Source: Nocardioides daphniae
Lineage (GTDB): Bacteria > Actinomycetota > Actinomycetes > Propionibacteriales > Nocardioidaceae
DNA length: 64,000 nucleotides
Direction: 5' to 3'
NCBI RefSeq assembly: GCF_004777465.1
Contig: NZ_CP038462.1
Span: 310,001 to 374,000, forward strand
Shown piece after piece: positions 16,759 to 25,522 of this stretch. The notes beneath the pieces were generated by a model that saw only the letters and a list, made by a program, of their open reading frames with translations, had not been told where the DNA came from and ran no database searches. Both the position numbers and the translations under genes were made by a program. The stretch's first letter is position 1, and each line of letters opens with the position of its first letter.

Positions 16759-18258
16759 TCAGCCGACCCCGCCGTAGCGAGCCGCGCGTACGTCCGGAGC
16801 TCCCGGCCCGCGCGCGACGAGCGCGGCCAGCTCCTGCTCGAGCACCTGACCCATCCGCCGGCAGAAGGCCTCGGGCTCGTCGGCCGCGTCGGGGCGCTCG
16901 GCCACGATCCGGTCGACGGTGCCGCGCGCGTGCAGGTCCTGCGCGCGTACGTGCTGTGCCCTGGCCATCTCGGGCGCGTGGTCGGTGGTGCGGTGCACGA
17001 TGGCGCTCGCGCCCTCCGGTGGGAGCGGGGAGAGCCAGGCGTGCTCGGCGGCCACCACCCGGTCGGCCGGCAGCAGCGCCAGTGCGCCGCCGCCGGTGCC
17101 CTCGCCGAGCATCAGGCAGAGGGTCGGCGCATCGAGGGTGACCAGGTCGGCCAGGCAGCGGGCGATCTCGCCGGCCAGCCCGCCGTTCTCGGCGTCGGCA
17201 CTGAGCGCCGCACCCTGGGTGTCGATCGCGGTGACCAGCGGCAGGCCGAGCTCGGAGGCGAGCCGCATGCCGCGGCGCGCCTCGCGCAGTGCGCCGGGCC
17301 CCATCGGGTGGTCCGGGGTCTGGCCGCGACGGTCCTGGCCGAGGAAGACGCAGGGTGAGTCGCCGAAGCGCACGAGCGCGATCAGCAGGCCGGGGTCGGA
17401 CTCACCCTGGCCGGTCCCGTTGAGCGGCACGACGTCGGTCGCGGCGTACTTCAGCAGTCGTCGGACGCCGGGGCGGTCGGGGCGCCGGGAGCGGGTGACC
17501 GAGTCCCACGCGTCGATCTCGACCGTCAGGTCGGCGTCGAGGTCGGGGTGCTGCTCCGGCGGGGTCGGGTCGGCGTCGGTGCCGCGCAGCTCGATGATCG
17601 CCAGCGCGCGGTGGACGATGTCGCTGATCTGCTCAGGCGGCACGACGGCGTCGACGATGCCCCGGGCGAACAGGTTCTCGGCCGTCTGGACTCCCTCGGG
17701 GAACGGCTCGGCGTAGAGCGCCTCGTAGACGCGCGGGCCGAGGAAGCCGAGCAGGGCGCCGGGCTCGGCCACGGTGATGTGCCCCAACGAGCCCCACGAG
17801 GCCATCACGCCGCCGGTCGTGGGGTGGCGCAGGTAGACGAAGTAGGGCAGGCCGGCGACCTTGTGCGCGGCGATCGCCTCCGCGATCCGCACCATCTGCA
17901 CGAAGGCGACGGTGCCCTCCTGCATGCGCGTGCCGCCGGAGACCGGGGCACCGAGCAGGGGGAGCCGCTCGGCGGTGGCGCGGCGGATGGCCCGCACCAG
18001 GCGGTCGGAGGAGGCGGTGCCGAGCGAGCCGGCCAGGAAGCCGAACTCGCTGGCCAGGACGGCGACGCGACGCCCGTGCAGGGTGCCCTCGCCGGTGATG
18101 ACGGACTCGTCGACGCCGGACTTCTCGGCCGCGGCGGCGAGCTGCTCGGCGTACGCGCCGGTCGCCGCGGAGTGGTCGGGGGCGCTGTCCCACGACTGCC
18201 AGGAGCCCTCGTCGAGGACCAGGTCGATCAGGCCGCGGGCGGTGAGGCGGGTGGTCAT
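16759..18258 (-). CDS. Acetyl-CoA carboxylase carboxyltransferase, fused beta/alpha
   Basis: A 499-residue fused carboxyltransferase in which the beta (AccD-like) half precedes the alpha (AccA-like) half; it transfers carboxyl from carboxybiotin to acetyl-CoA for fatty-acid synthesis. Beta half: GEGTLHGRRVAVLASEFGFL, LLGAPVSGGTRMQEG and GGVMASWGSLGH. Alpha half: RFGDSPCVFLGQDRRGQTPD, ALREARRGMRLASELGLPLV, DTQGAALS, LCLMLGEGTGGGALALL. The four-Cys zinc ribbon of bacterial AccD is absent; the protein starts MTTRLTARGLIDLVLDEG. TACGCT lies 7 nt before the ATG at 18258 (leaderless), which favours this start over longer ones. Confidence 0.87.
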   Translation of the reverse strand: MTTRLTARGLIDLVLDEGSWQSWDSAPDHSAATGAYAEQLAAAAEKSGVDESVITGEGTLHGRRVAVLASEFGFLAGSLGTASSDRLVRAIRRATAERLPLLGAPVSGGTRMQEGTVAFVQMVRIAEAIAAHKVAGLPYFVYLRHPTTGGVMASWGSLGHITVAEPGALLGFLGPRVYEALYAEPFPEGVQTAENLFARGIVDAVVPPEQISDIVHRALAIIELRGTDADPTPPEQHPDLDADLTVEIDAWDSVTRSRRPDRPGVRRLLKYAATDVVPLNGTGQGESDPGLLIALVRFGDSPCVFLGQDRRGQTPDHPMGPGALREARRGMRLASELGLPLVTAIDTQGAALSADAENGGLAGEIARCLADLVTLDAPTLCLMLGEGTGGGALALLPADRVVAAEHAWLSPLPPEGASAIVHRTTDHAPEMARAQHVRAQDLHARGTVDRIVAERPDAADEPEAFCRRMGQVLEQELAALVARGPGAPDVRAARYGGVG

Positions 18259-18403
18259 GCGGCTCAGCGTAGGGGGGGCGCCGACCTCTGGGCCCTGCTC
18301 GGGCCCGGGTCGCGGGAGACGGTCGTCACCTCTCGGTGGGCGGACAGTCGTCTCACGATGCGACATGGAGTGGTGGAGGACTGCCGCTTCTGACAAAGTC
18401 GAG

Positions 18404-18465
18404 TAAGTCACTCAATATTGATAGTAAACCGACCTGCGTGGTCTCGCTCCGGAAGGAAACTCCCC
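18404..18465 (+). promoter_or_regulatory. A/T-rich control region of the sulfonate-type ABC operon
   Basis: An unusually A/T-rich patch, CACTCAATATTGATAGTAAA around 18409-18428, in GC-rich DNA. It contains GATAGTAAACC (18420-18430), whose nonamer ATAGTAAAC also occurs, reversed, upstream of the TauE/SafE gene (48233-48241). Both are sulfur-type loci, so a shared regulator is plausible. A GGAAGGAAACTCCCC element (18451-18465) then abuts the start codon and its GGAAGG may serve as ribosome site. Confidence 0.45.
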
Positions 18466-19587
18466 ATGCCCCTGCAGTGGCTGCCCCCGCGTCGCTCGCG
18501 CCACCGTCGTACGAGGCCCCGTCTCACGGTCCGCCTCGCTGCCGCCATCGCCACCCTCGGGCTCGGAGCGACCATGACGGCCTGCGGCTCCAGCGGCGCC
18601 CAGACCACCGAGGACGGCAGGACGGTCATCCGCTACCAGTCCTCGGCGGGTGCGGTGACGATCCCGGAGATCGCGGCGGAGCTCGGCTACCTCGACAACA
18701 TCGAGCTCAAGCTCGTCGGCGAGACCACGGGCGGTCCGGAGAGCCTGCGGGCGCTCGCCACCGACCAGGTCGACATCGCCAACGCCTTCCAGGGGGCGAT
18801 CGCCAAGGTCGTCTCGACCGGCGCCCCGGTCAAGGCGGTCGTCGCTTCCTACGGCTCCGTCGGCGAGGTCAAGCAGTCGATCACGGTGCGTGACGACGGC
18901 AGCGTGAAGAGCGCGAAGGACCTCGTCGGCAAGAAGGTCGCGCTCAACACCCTCGGTGCCAACTGGGAGGCGGTGCTCGACACCTACCTCGCACAGGAAG
19001 GACTGACCCCGGCTGAGATCGAGAAGGTCACCCTGGTGCCGCTGCCCGCCAACGTGCTCGAGGCGTCGCTGCGGGAGAAGCAGATCGACGCGGCCTTCCT
19101 GAGCGGCCCCGCGCTCGAGATCGCCCAGGAGCGCCCCGGTCTCACGGTGCTCGCGACCGACCTCGACGTCGTCGGCCCCTACACCGGTGGCTCCTACGCC
19201 GTGCACGAGAAGCTGCTCGAGGAGAACCCGGAGGCGGCCGAGGAGCTCGTGGCCGGCATCGCCAGGGCGATCGAGTGGACCCAGACGCGCTCGGTCGAGG
19301 AGGTGCGGGAGTTCGTCATCGACTTCCTGACCGAGCAGGGCCGTGACGACGCCGTGCAGACCATCAAGTTCTGGCACGGCACCGGCATCCCGTCGGCCGG
19401 TGGCTGGCTGCGCGACAAGGACTTCTCGATCTGGCTCGACTGGCTCGAGGCCTCCGGCGAGGTCGACCAGGGCTCGGTGGAGATCGAGGACATCTACACC
19501 AACGAGCTCAACCCGTACGCCGACGAGGCGGCCTTCATCGACGGCTACGAGGCCGCGCAGGGCAACGGCGAGAGCGAGGAGAAGTGA
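18466..19587 (+). CDS. ABC transporter substrate-binding lipoprotein (SsuA/TauA-like)
   Basis: Extracellular solute-binding lipoprotein of 373 residues. It has a basic start, a hydrophobic stretch and a lipobox-like TMTACGSSG with Cys near residue 45. The mature part has the NMT1/SsuA pattern: SSAGAVTIPEIAAELGYLDN, ALATDQVDIANAFQGAIAKVV, DLVGKKVALNTLGANWE, LREKQIDAAFLSGPALE. The family binds sulfonates, taurine or nitrate. It is the first gene of an importer operon with the ATPase, permease and an FMN monooxygenase, which points to an organosulfur compound, but the ligand is inferred. ATG at 18466 follows GGAAGG by 9 nt. Confidence 0.87.
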   Translation: MPLQWLPPRRSRHRRTRPRLTVRLAAAIATLGLGATMTACGSSGAQTTEDGRTVIRYQSSAGAVTIPEIAAELGYLDNIELKLVGETTGGPESLRALATDQVDIANAFQGAIAKVVSTGAPVKAVVASYGSVGEVKQSITVRDDGSVKSAKDLVGKKVALNTLGANWEAVLDTYLAQEGLTPAEIEKVTLVPLPANVLEASLREKQIDAAFLSGPALEIAQERPGLTVLATDLDVVGPYTGGSYAVHEKLLEENPEAAEELVAGIARAIEWTQTRSVEEVREFVIDFLTEQGRDDAVQTIKFWHGTGIPSAGGWLRDKDFSIWLDWLEASGEVDQGSVEIEDIYTNELNPYADEAAFIDGYEAAQGNGESEEK

Positions 19588-19588
19588 C

Positions 19589-20416
19589 ATGAGCAGCAGG
19601 ATCGAGCTGTCCGGAGTCCGTCAGACCTTCCAGGTCCGCAGCGACACCGACAAGCAGCTGCACGAGTTCGTCGCCCTCGACGACGTCGACCTGACCATCG
19701 CGGCGGGCGAGTTCATCACCCTCGTCGGGCCGTCGGGCTGCGGCAAGTCGACGGTGCTCGACCTGGTCGCCGGGCTCACCCGCCCGACCGCCGGCCGGCT
19801 GACCGCCGACGGCGTCGAGATCACCAGGCCCGGACTCGACCGCAGCGTCGTCTTCCAGCAGTACACGCTGCTGCCGTGGCGCACCGCTGCCGGCAACGTC
19901 GAGTTCGCGCTCGAGGCCAAGGGCGGGATGTCGAGGGCCGAGCGCCGCGAGCGGGCGCTGGAGGTGCTCGACCTGGTCGGCCTCGCCGACTTCGCCGACC
20001 GCCACCCGCACGAGCTCTCCGGCGGCATGAAGCAGCGCGTCGCCATCGCGCGCTCACTCTCCTACGACCCGCAGGTCCTGCTCATGGACGAGCCGTTCGG
20101 TGCCCTCGACGCCCAGACCCGCGAGCGCCTCCAGGAGGAGCTCATCGGCATCTGGAAGCGGCTCGGCACCACGATCGTCTTCATCACCCACGACATCGAC
20201 GAGGCCGTCTTCCTGGGTCAGCGCGTCGCCGTCATGAGTGCCCGCCCGGGCCGCATCAAGGCCTTGGTCGACGTCGACCTCGACCGCTCCGGCGGCGCCG
20301 ACGTCGACATCCGCTCCACGCCGCAGTTCGCCCACCACCGCCACGAGATCTGGACGCTGCTGCGCCAGGCCAACCGCCGCACCAGCACCGCCGAGGGAGT
20401 GACCAAAGTTGCCTAG
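19589..20416 (+). CDS. ABC transporter ATPase (SsuB/TauB-like)
   Basis: ATP-binding subunit of the importer, 275 residues. Walker A is GPSGCGKST (about residue 46), the signature LSGGMKQRVAIARSL, Walker B VLLMDEPFGALD, and the switch histidine lies in VFITHDIDEAVFLG. These are all intact, in contrast to the ATPase at 26337. It starts one base after the substrate-binding protein gene stop (TGAcATG) and its last codons overlap the permease start, so the three are translated as a unit. Confidence 0.93.
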   Translation: MSSRIELSGVRQTFQVRSDTDKQLHEFVALDDVDLTIAAGEFITLVGPSGCGKSTVLDLVAGLTRPTAGRLTADGVEITRPGLDRSVVFQQYTLLPWRTAAGNVEFALEAKGGMSRAERRERALEVLDLVGLADFADRHPHELSGGMKQRVAIARSLSYDPQVLLMDEPFGALDAQTRERLQEELIGIWKRLGTTIVFITHDIDEAVFLGQRVAVMSARPGRIKALVDVDLDRSGGADVDIRSTPQFAHHRHEIWTLLRQANRRTSTAEGVTKVA

Positions 20417-21248
20417 TCTGCTGAAGGAACGCACCGAGCCGAGGCTCAACCCGCGCCAGGAAGCCTCCGCCGGGGTCAAGCACGTCTCGAAGTACCGCCG
20501 CAACGCCGCGCGCTGGGGACGCGGAGTCATCGGGGTCCTGCTGCTCGCCGCGGTGTGGGAGGTCGCGCCGCGCCTGGAGATCGTGCCCTCGTACGTCGTC
20601 TTCCCGCTCTCCGACGTCCTCGTGGCGTGGTGGGAGCTCGTCGAGAGCGGCCGGATCTGGGGCCACCTCGGGCCGAGCCTGCAGCGCTCGGCGATCGGCT
20701 TCGGGCTGGCGGTGGCCACCGCGATCCCGCTCGGCACCGCGATCGCCTGGTACACCCCGGTCCGCGAGCTGCTCACGCCCGTGCTCGAGATCTTCCGCAA
20801 CACCGCGGCGCTGGCGATCCTGCCGGTGTTCATCCTGGTCTTCGGGATCGGTGAGACGTCGAAGGTCGCGATCGTCCTCTTCGCCTGCTTCTTCCCGATC
20901 CTGCTCTCGACGATCACCGGCGTCGCCACCGTCGACCCGCAGCTGCTGCGCTCGGCCAAGGTGCTCGGCCTCTCCCCGGTCACGACCTTCCGCAAGGTGG
21001 TCTTCCCGGCGGCCGTGCCGCAGATCTTCACCGGCATCCGGATGGCCGGTGCCGCCGCGATCCTGGTGCTGATCGCCGCCGAGATGATCGGCGCCACCGC
21101 CGGCGTCGGCTTCCTCATCACCTACAGCCAGAACAACTTCCTCTACCCGCAGATGTTCGCCGCGATCCTCACCACCACCGCGCTCGGACTGATCGTCAAC
21201 GGCTCGCTGGTCGCGCTCGAGAAGCGCCTCTCCCGCTGGCGCGTCTGA
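20409..21248 (+). CDS. ABC transporter permease (SsuC/TauC-like)
   Basis: Inner-membrane permease, 279 residues, with about six helices. The EAA-type loop binding the ATPase is visible in SAKVLGLSPVTTFRKVVFPAAVPQIFTGIRM. The TTG start at 20409 lies inside the ATPase gene, overlapping it by eight bases. The N-terminal 35 residues are charged and cytoplasmic. It belongs to the sulfonate/taurine/nitrate permease group by sequence style and by its neighbours. Confidence 0.92.
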   Translation: MPSLLKERTEPRLNPRQEASAGVKHVSKYRRNAARWGRGVIGVLLLAAVWEVAPRLEIVPSYVVFPLSDVLVAWWELVESGRIWGHLGPSLQRSAIGFGLAVATAIPLGTAIAWYTPVRELLTPVLEIFRNTAALAILPVFILVFGIGETSKVAIVLFACFFPILLSTITGVATVDPQLLRSAKVLGLSPVTTFRKVVFPAAVPQIFTGIRMAGAAAILVLIAAEMIGATAGVGFLITYSQNNFLYPQMFAAILTTTALGLIVNGSLVALEKRLSRWRV

Positions 21249-21326
21249 GCCGCGCCCGAGCCGCGTACGCCCGTCCCCGCCGCCCCGCCACCCGTCGCCC
21301 CGTCCCACCTCTGAGAGGACCACCCC

Positions 21327-22664
21327 ATGCCGAAGCCCACCCGCCACCTCGCCCTCAACGCGTTCCTGATGAGCGCGGGCCACCACGAGGCCGCCTGGCG
21401 CTCCAACGCCACCGAGCCCGACGACTACCTCTCCCTCGAGCACGTCGTCGCCCTGGCGCAGACCGCCGAGCGTGGCCTCCTCGACTCGATCTTCTTCGCC
21501 GACGTGCCGTTCCTCGGCCACCCGGACCGGCGCCCGTCGGAGTCGCTCGACCCGACCGTCAAGCTGGCCGCGATCGCGGCGGCGACCTCGCGTATCGGCC
21601 TGATCGGCACGGCCTCGACGACCGTCGAGGAGCCCTACAACCTGGCCCGCCGCTTCGCCAGCCTCGACCGGCTCAGCAAGGGGCGCGCCGGCTGGAACGT
21701 GGTCACCACGGCCACCGACCAGGTGGGCGCCAACTACGGCATCACGCAGTGGCCGGGCCACGACGAGCGTTACCGGCGGGCCGACGAGTTCGTCGACGTC
21801 ACGCTCAAGCTGTGGGGCTCGTGGCGCGACGGCGCCGTGGTCGGCGACCGCTCCGAGGGGGTGTGGGCCGCCCCGTCGCTGGTGCGTCCGATCGACCACC
21901 ACGGCGAGTTCTTCGACGTCGCCGGGCCGCTCACCGTGGGCCGCAGCGAGCAGGGCCACCCGGTGGTCGTGCAGGCGGGCTCGTCGGGGCCCGGGATCGC
22001 GCTCGCCGCGAAGTACGCCGAGGCGGTCTTCACCGCGCAGCGCACCATCGAGGACGGCCGCGCCTTCTACGCCGAGCTCAAGGCGGCGACCCGCAAGGCC
22101 GGGCGCAACCCCGACCACCTCAAGATCCTGCCGGGCATCGTCACCGTCCTGGGCGGCACCGAGGCCGAGGCGAGGGCGAAGGCCGATGCGCTCGACGACC
22201 TCATCGTGCTCCGCCACCCGCACGAGCAGCTGGCCCACGCCACCGGCCTCCCGGTGGAGCAGCTGCCGCTGGACGAGCCGCTGCCCGCCGCGGTCAGGGC
22301 GCCCGACGACAACACGGGCAGCCGCTACGCGCTCACCCTGGAGCTGGCCCGCCGCGACAACCTCACCGTGCGTGAGCTGCTGCGCCGCCTCGGCGGCGGC
22401 CGCGGCCACCGGGTCTTCGCGGGTACGCCAGAGCAGGTCGCCGACACCATCGAGCTGTGGTTCACCACCGGCGCCTCCGACGGCTTCAACGTCATGCCCG
22501 CGACGCTGCCCGACACCCTGGAGGAGTTCGTCGACCACGTCGTGCCGATCCTCCAGCAGCGCGGGCTGTTCCGCACCGCGTACGAGGGCTCGACGCTGCG
22601 CGAGCACTACGGGCTCCCGGTCCCCGGGCGCGAGGACGTCGCCGAGGTCTCCCGAGCAGGCTGA
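21327..22664 (+). CDS. FMN-dependent monooxygenase, NtaA/SnaA/DszA (luciferase-like) family
   Basis: A 445-residue luciferase-like flavin monooxygenase. Characteristic parts: NAFLMSAGHHEAAWR at the start, FFADVPFL, SRIGLIGTASTTVEEPYNLARRFASLDRLSKGRAGWNVVT-like core, HDERYRRADEFVDVTLKLW, PVVVQAGSSGPGIALAAKYAEAVFTAQ and the C-terminal GTPEQVADTIELWF. Relatives oxidise sulfones, sulfonates, dibenzothiophene or nitrilotriacetate using FMNH2 from a separate reductase. Coming 78 bases after a sulfonate-type importer it probably releases sulfite from the imported compound. A purine-rich site (GAGAGGA) precedes the ATG. The reductase partner is not adjacent. Confidence 0.88.
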   Translation: MPKPTRHLALNAFLMSAGHHEAAWRSNATEPDDYLSLEHVVALAQTAERGLLDSIFFADVPFLGHPDRRPSESLDPTVKLAAIAAATSRIGLIGTASTTVEEPYNLARRFASLDRLSKGRAGWNVVTTATDQVGANYGITQWPGHDERYRRADEFVDVTLKLWGSWRDGAVVGDRSEGVWAAPSLVRPIDHHGEFFDVAGPLTVGRSEQGHPVVVQAGSSGPGIALAAKYAEAVFTAQRTIEDGRAFYAELKAATRKAGRNPDHLKILPGIVTVLGGTEAEARAKADALDDLIVLRHPHEQLAHATGLPVEQLPLDEPLPAAVRAPDDNTGSRYALTLELARRDNLTVRELLRRLGGGRGHRVFAGTPEQVADTIELWFTTGASDGFNVMPATLPDTLEEFVDHVVPILQQRGLFRTAYEGSTLREHYGLPVPGREDVAEVSRAG

Positions 22665-22728
22665 GACGCGGCCGGGCGTCCCGCGCGAGGAGTGCCGGCG
22701 CGGGCGCCCGGGGTCGTACGCTTCTCCG

Positions 22729-24172
22729 GTGCTGCTCCGCAACGTCCGCCCCGTCGCGCGGGGCCCGGGGAGGGCGTACGACGGCGAGCCCCTCGACCTC
22801 GACCTGCCCGGCGTCGGTGAGCCCGGCCAGGTCGTCGACGCCGACGGTGCGTGGGCCGTCCCCGGCCTGTGGGACGCGCACGTGCACCTCGGCCAGTGGG
22901 CGCTCGTCCAGTCGCGGCTGGACACCTCGGCGGCCGACTCGGTGGGGGCGGTGCAGGCGGGCGTACGACGTCGGCTCGCCCAGCGCCCCGGGCAGCCGGT
23001 CATCGGCTTCGGCCACCGCCCGACCGCCTGGCCGACCCTGCCGACGACCGCCGACCTCGACGCGGTCACCGACGTGCCGGTGGTCCTGGTCGCCGGCGAC
23101 GCCCACCACGGCTGGCTCAACTCGGCCGCCCAGCGCGCCCTCGGCCTGCCGGAGCGCGACGAGGTGGTGAGCGAGGACGAGTGGTTCGACGTCTTCGGCC
23201 GCCTCGGGGAGACCTTCGGCTCCGAGCGCGTCGGGCCCGACGACTACGCCGCCACGCTGCGGACCGCCGCCGGGCTGGGGGTGACCGGCGTCGTCGACTT
23301 CGAGTTCGGCGACGGCCCCGCCGCGTGGACCGAGCGCTGGGCCGGCGCCGACGTGCTGCGGGTGCGCACCGCGACGTACGCCTCCGGCCTCGACGACGTG
23401 CTGGCCGCCGGGCTGCGCACCGAGGACGCCCTCGACGCCGCCGGCCGCCTCACCGTCGGACCGCTCAAGATCATCAGCGACGGCTCGCTCAACACCGGCA
23501 CCGCGTGGTGCTGCGAGGCGTACGCCGGCACTCCCGCCCTGCCCTTCGGTGAGCCGAACCTGCCCGTCGAGGAGCTCACCGAGCTGCTGGCCCGTGCCCA
23601 CGCCGGGGGCCTGCAGGCCGCCGTGCACGCGATCGGTGACCGGGCGGTCGGCGCCGCACTCGACGCCTTCGCGGCGACCGGGGCGCGCGGGTCGGTCGAG
23701 CACGCCCAGCTGGTGCGCCACGAGGACGTGCTCCGGATGGCCGAGCTCGGGATCCGCGCCAGCGTGCAGCCCGCGCACCTGCTCGACGACCGCGACCCCA
23801 CCGAGCAGCAGTGGCCGGGGCAGGGCGGGCGCTGCTTCGCGCTGCGGTGGATGCGCGACGCCGGGGTCGGCCTGGCCTTCGGCTCGGACGCGCCGGTCTC
23901 CCCGCTCGACCCGTGGCTGGCGATGGCGGCGGCCGTCCACCGCAGCGCCGACGAGCGCGACGGGTGGCACCCGGAGCAGTCGCTGACCGCCGCCGAGGCG
24001 CTGGCCGCCAGCGTCGACGGCGTACGCGACCTGCGTGAGGCCCGTGACGTGGTGCTGCTGGCCGACGACCCGCTGCGGTTCGATTCCGGGCCGGAGGCGG
24101 CGGCGCAGCTGTTGGGAATGCGGGCAGGTGGTGGCGACGTACGTGGACGGTCGGGCGGTGCACCCGGCCTGA
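22729..24172 (+). CDS. Amidohydrolase family 3 (YtcJ-like), frameshifted at the 3' end
   Basis: Metal-dependent amidohydrolase of about 480 residues, YtcJ type. Seen: the HxH metal motif in GLWDAHVHLGQWAL, the family marker AGDAHHGWLNSAAQRALGL, the GPLKIISDGSLNTGTAWC strand, HAIGDRAVGAALDAF and GSDAPVSPLDPW carrying the last metal Asp. The frame slips near 24127, so the intended end VVATYVDGRAVHPA with TGA at 24170-24172 is in another frame; read straight on, the protein would run into the next gene region. It has its own leaderless promoter: TACGCT ends 6 nt before GTG 22729. The substrate is unknown; position suggests a link to the sulfur operon. Confidence 0.82.
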
Positions 24173-24175
24173 GCG

Positions 24176-24204
24176 CGCTCCGGAAGGAAACTCCTTCCGG
24201 AGCG
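24176..24204. terminator. Hairpin built on the GGAAGGAAACTCCTTCC element
   Basis: Perfect 13-bp stem CGCTCCGGAAGGA/TCCTTCCGGAGCG with loop AAC, starting 4 bases after the amidohydrolase stop. It is the most complete copy of the dispersed element and presumably ends the operon. Confidence 0.65.
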
Positions 24205-24236
24205 AGGGAGCCCACGCTCACCCCACCAGATCCGGC

Positions 24237-24331
24237 GGGGAGTTTCCTTCCGAGGCGAGCCTCACCCCCAACGCGACTTCAGAGGCGAGCCTCACCCCCA
24301 ACCCGACCCCCCGAGACGCGCCTCACCCCAA
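24237..24331. repeat. Inverted element copy plus three direct repeats copying the end of the PucR gene
   Basis: GGGGAGTTTCCTTCC (24237-24251) is the exact reverse complement of the copy at 18451-18465. It is followed by GAGGCGAGCCTCACCCCCAA at about 24252 and again at about 24282, and a diverged third copy at about 24312 that includes the stop codon of the PucR gene. The period is 30 bases. Confidence 0.6.
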
Positions 24332-25505
24332 CGCAATCGTCGCCCGCCGCACGAACTCCGGGTCGTCGAGCTCCTCGCCGTAGGCCTCCCGCAGCTGGCC
24401 CATCCGGTAGCGGACCGTCTGCGGGTGCACGAAGAGCGTGGCGGCCACGGCGTCACGACGCCCCTGGTGCAGCAGCCAGGCCCGCAGCGTCTCGACCAGC
24501 TTCTCGCGGGTCGACCCGCTCATCCCGGCCAGCGGCGCGAGCACCTGCTCGCGCAGGTCGCGCAGCGCGTCGGGGTCGGCGGTGACCACCAGGTCGGCCA
24601 GATGCGCCTCGGTGTCCAGCGTCGCCGAGCGCGACTCGCGCTCAACGCTCAGCGCCCGGCGCGCCCGCTCGTAGGAGCGCGCACCTCGAGCCACGGTCGC
24701 GTCGGACCGACCACGGCACCGTGCCCGGCCACCGCGCGCAGCAGCACCGAGCGGTGCGCGTCCGGCACCAGCAGCACCGAGCGCTGGCTGCGGCTGGCCG
24801 GGTCGTCGACCAGCAGCGAGCTGGGGGCGATGAGCCCGAGCAGCGCCGACCCCTGGGCCTCCGGCACCAGCACCGCGGTCAGCGTCTCGGGCGGCTCCCA
24901 CTCCGCGCGGGAGGCGAGGGGGCGACCGCCTCGGGCGTCTGGCCCTCGACCAGCGCCCGGGCGAGCGCGTCGAGCATCCGCTGCCGGGCGCGGCCCGACT
25001 CGTTGGTCTCGTCGCGGTGACCGGTGGCGCTCTGGTCGGAGAGCTGGTCCATGTAGGCGAAGACGAGCTCCGCGTACGCAGCCACCGTCGCCGAGTCGAC
25101 GCCGGCGCCGACCAGCCCCACGGCCATCTGCCGCCACGAGACCCGCGAGCCGACGCGGTAGGCGGCGAGCAGCGCCTCCATCGACCGTCCGGAGCGGGCC
25201 TCGCCGCGGCCCAGCTGGTAGGCGCCGTCCATCGAGGCGGCCGCCGGCCGGTCGCTGCGCCGGTCGCCGCGCGCGCCGAGCTGCACGAAGCCACCCAGCG
25301 CGAGGGCCACCGCGTCACGGATCACCTCGCCCATCGGTCCGCTGAGCGCGTTGGCGTAGGTCGGCACTTCCGCGATGATGGCGGCGACGGCTGCGTCGGC
25401 CACCGACGGCAGCTCGGCGGTCAGCTCCTCGACCAGGTCGGGGGGCAGGGAGAGGCGCGGCTCCTCGGGGTAGCGAGCCATGGAGTCTCCGCTGCTGGTG
25501 CTCAT
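24323..25505 (-). CDS. PucR-family transcriptional regulator, two frameshifts
   Basis: Regulator of about 395 residues with an N-terminal RsbRD-like sensor part (VEELTAELPSVADAAVAAII; YRVGSRVSWRQMAVGLVGAG), a middle GGDEF-like part, and the PucR C-terminal helix-turn-helix (LVETLRAWLLHQGRRDAVAA, LFVHPQTVRYRMGQLRE). The frame slips at about 24922, in a run of five C (missing base before LASRAEWEPPETL), and again at about 24690 before SYERARRALS. Each is fixed by one added base, so the gene is probably intact in life. TACCTT ends 7 nt before the ATG at 25505 (leaderless). The target is unknown; the amidohydrolase and ABC exporter are its neighbours. Confidence 0.8.
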
Positions 25506-25522
25506 CGAGGTCAAGGTACGCC

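Noticed and set aside
18418..18465. An earlier in-frame start for the substrate-binding protein
   Set aside because: It would place the A/T-rich control region and a basic non-hydrophobic stretch before the signal peptide; ATG 18466 with GGAAGG upstream fits better.
20256..23120. A 954-codon minus-strand open frame across the ABC permease, monooxygenase and amidohydrolase genes
   Set aside because: It crosses several clear plus-strand genes and their boundaries; an artefact of GC bias.
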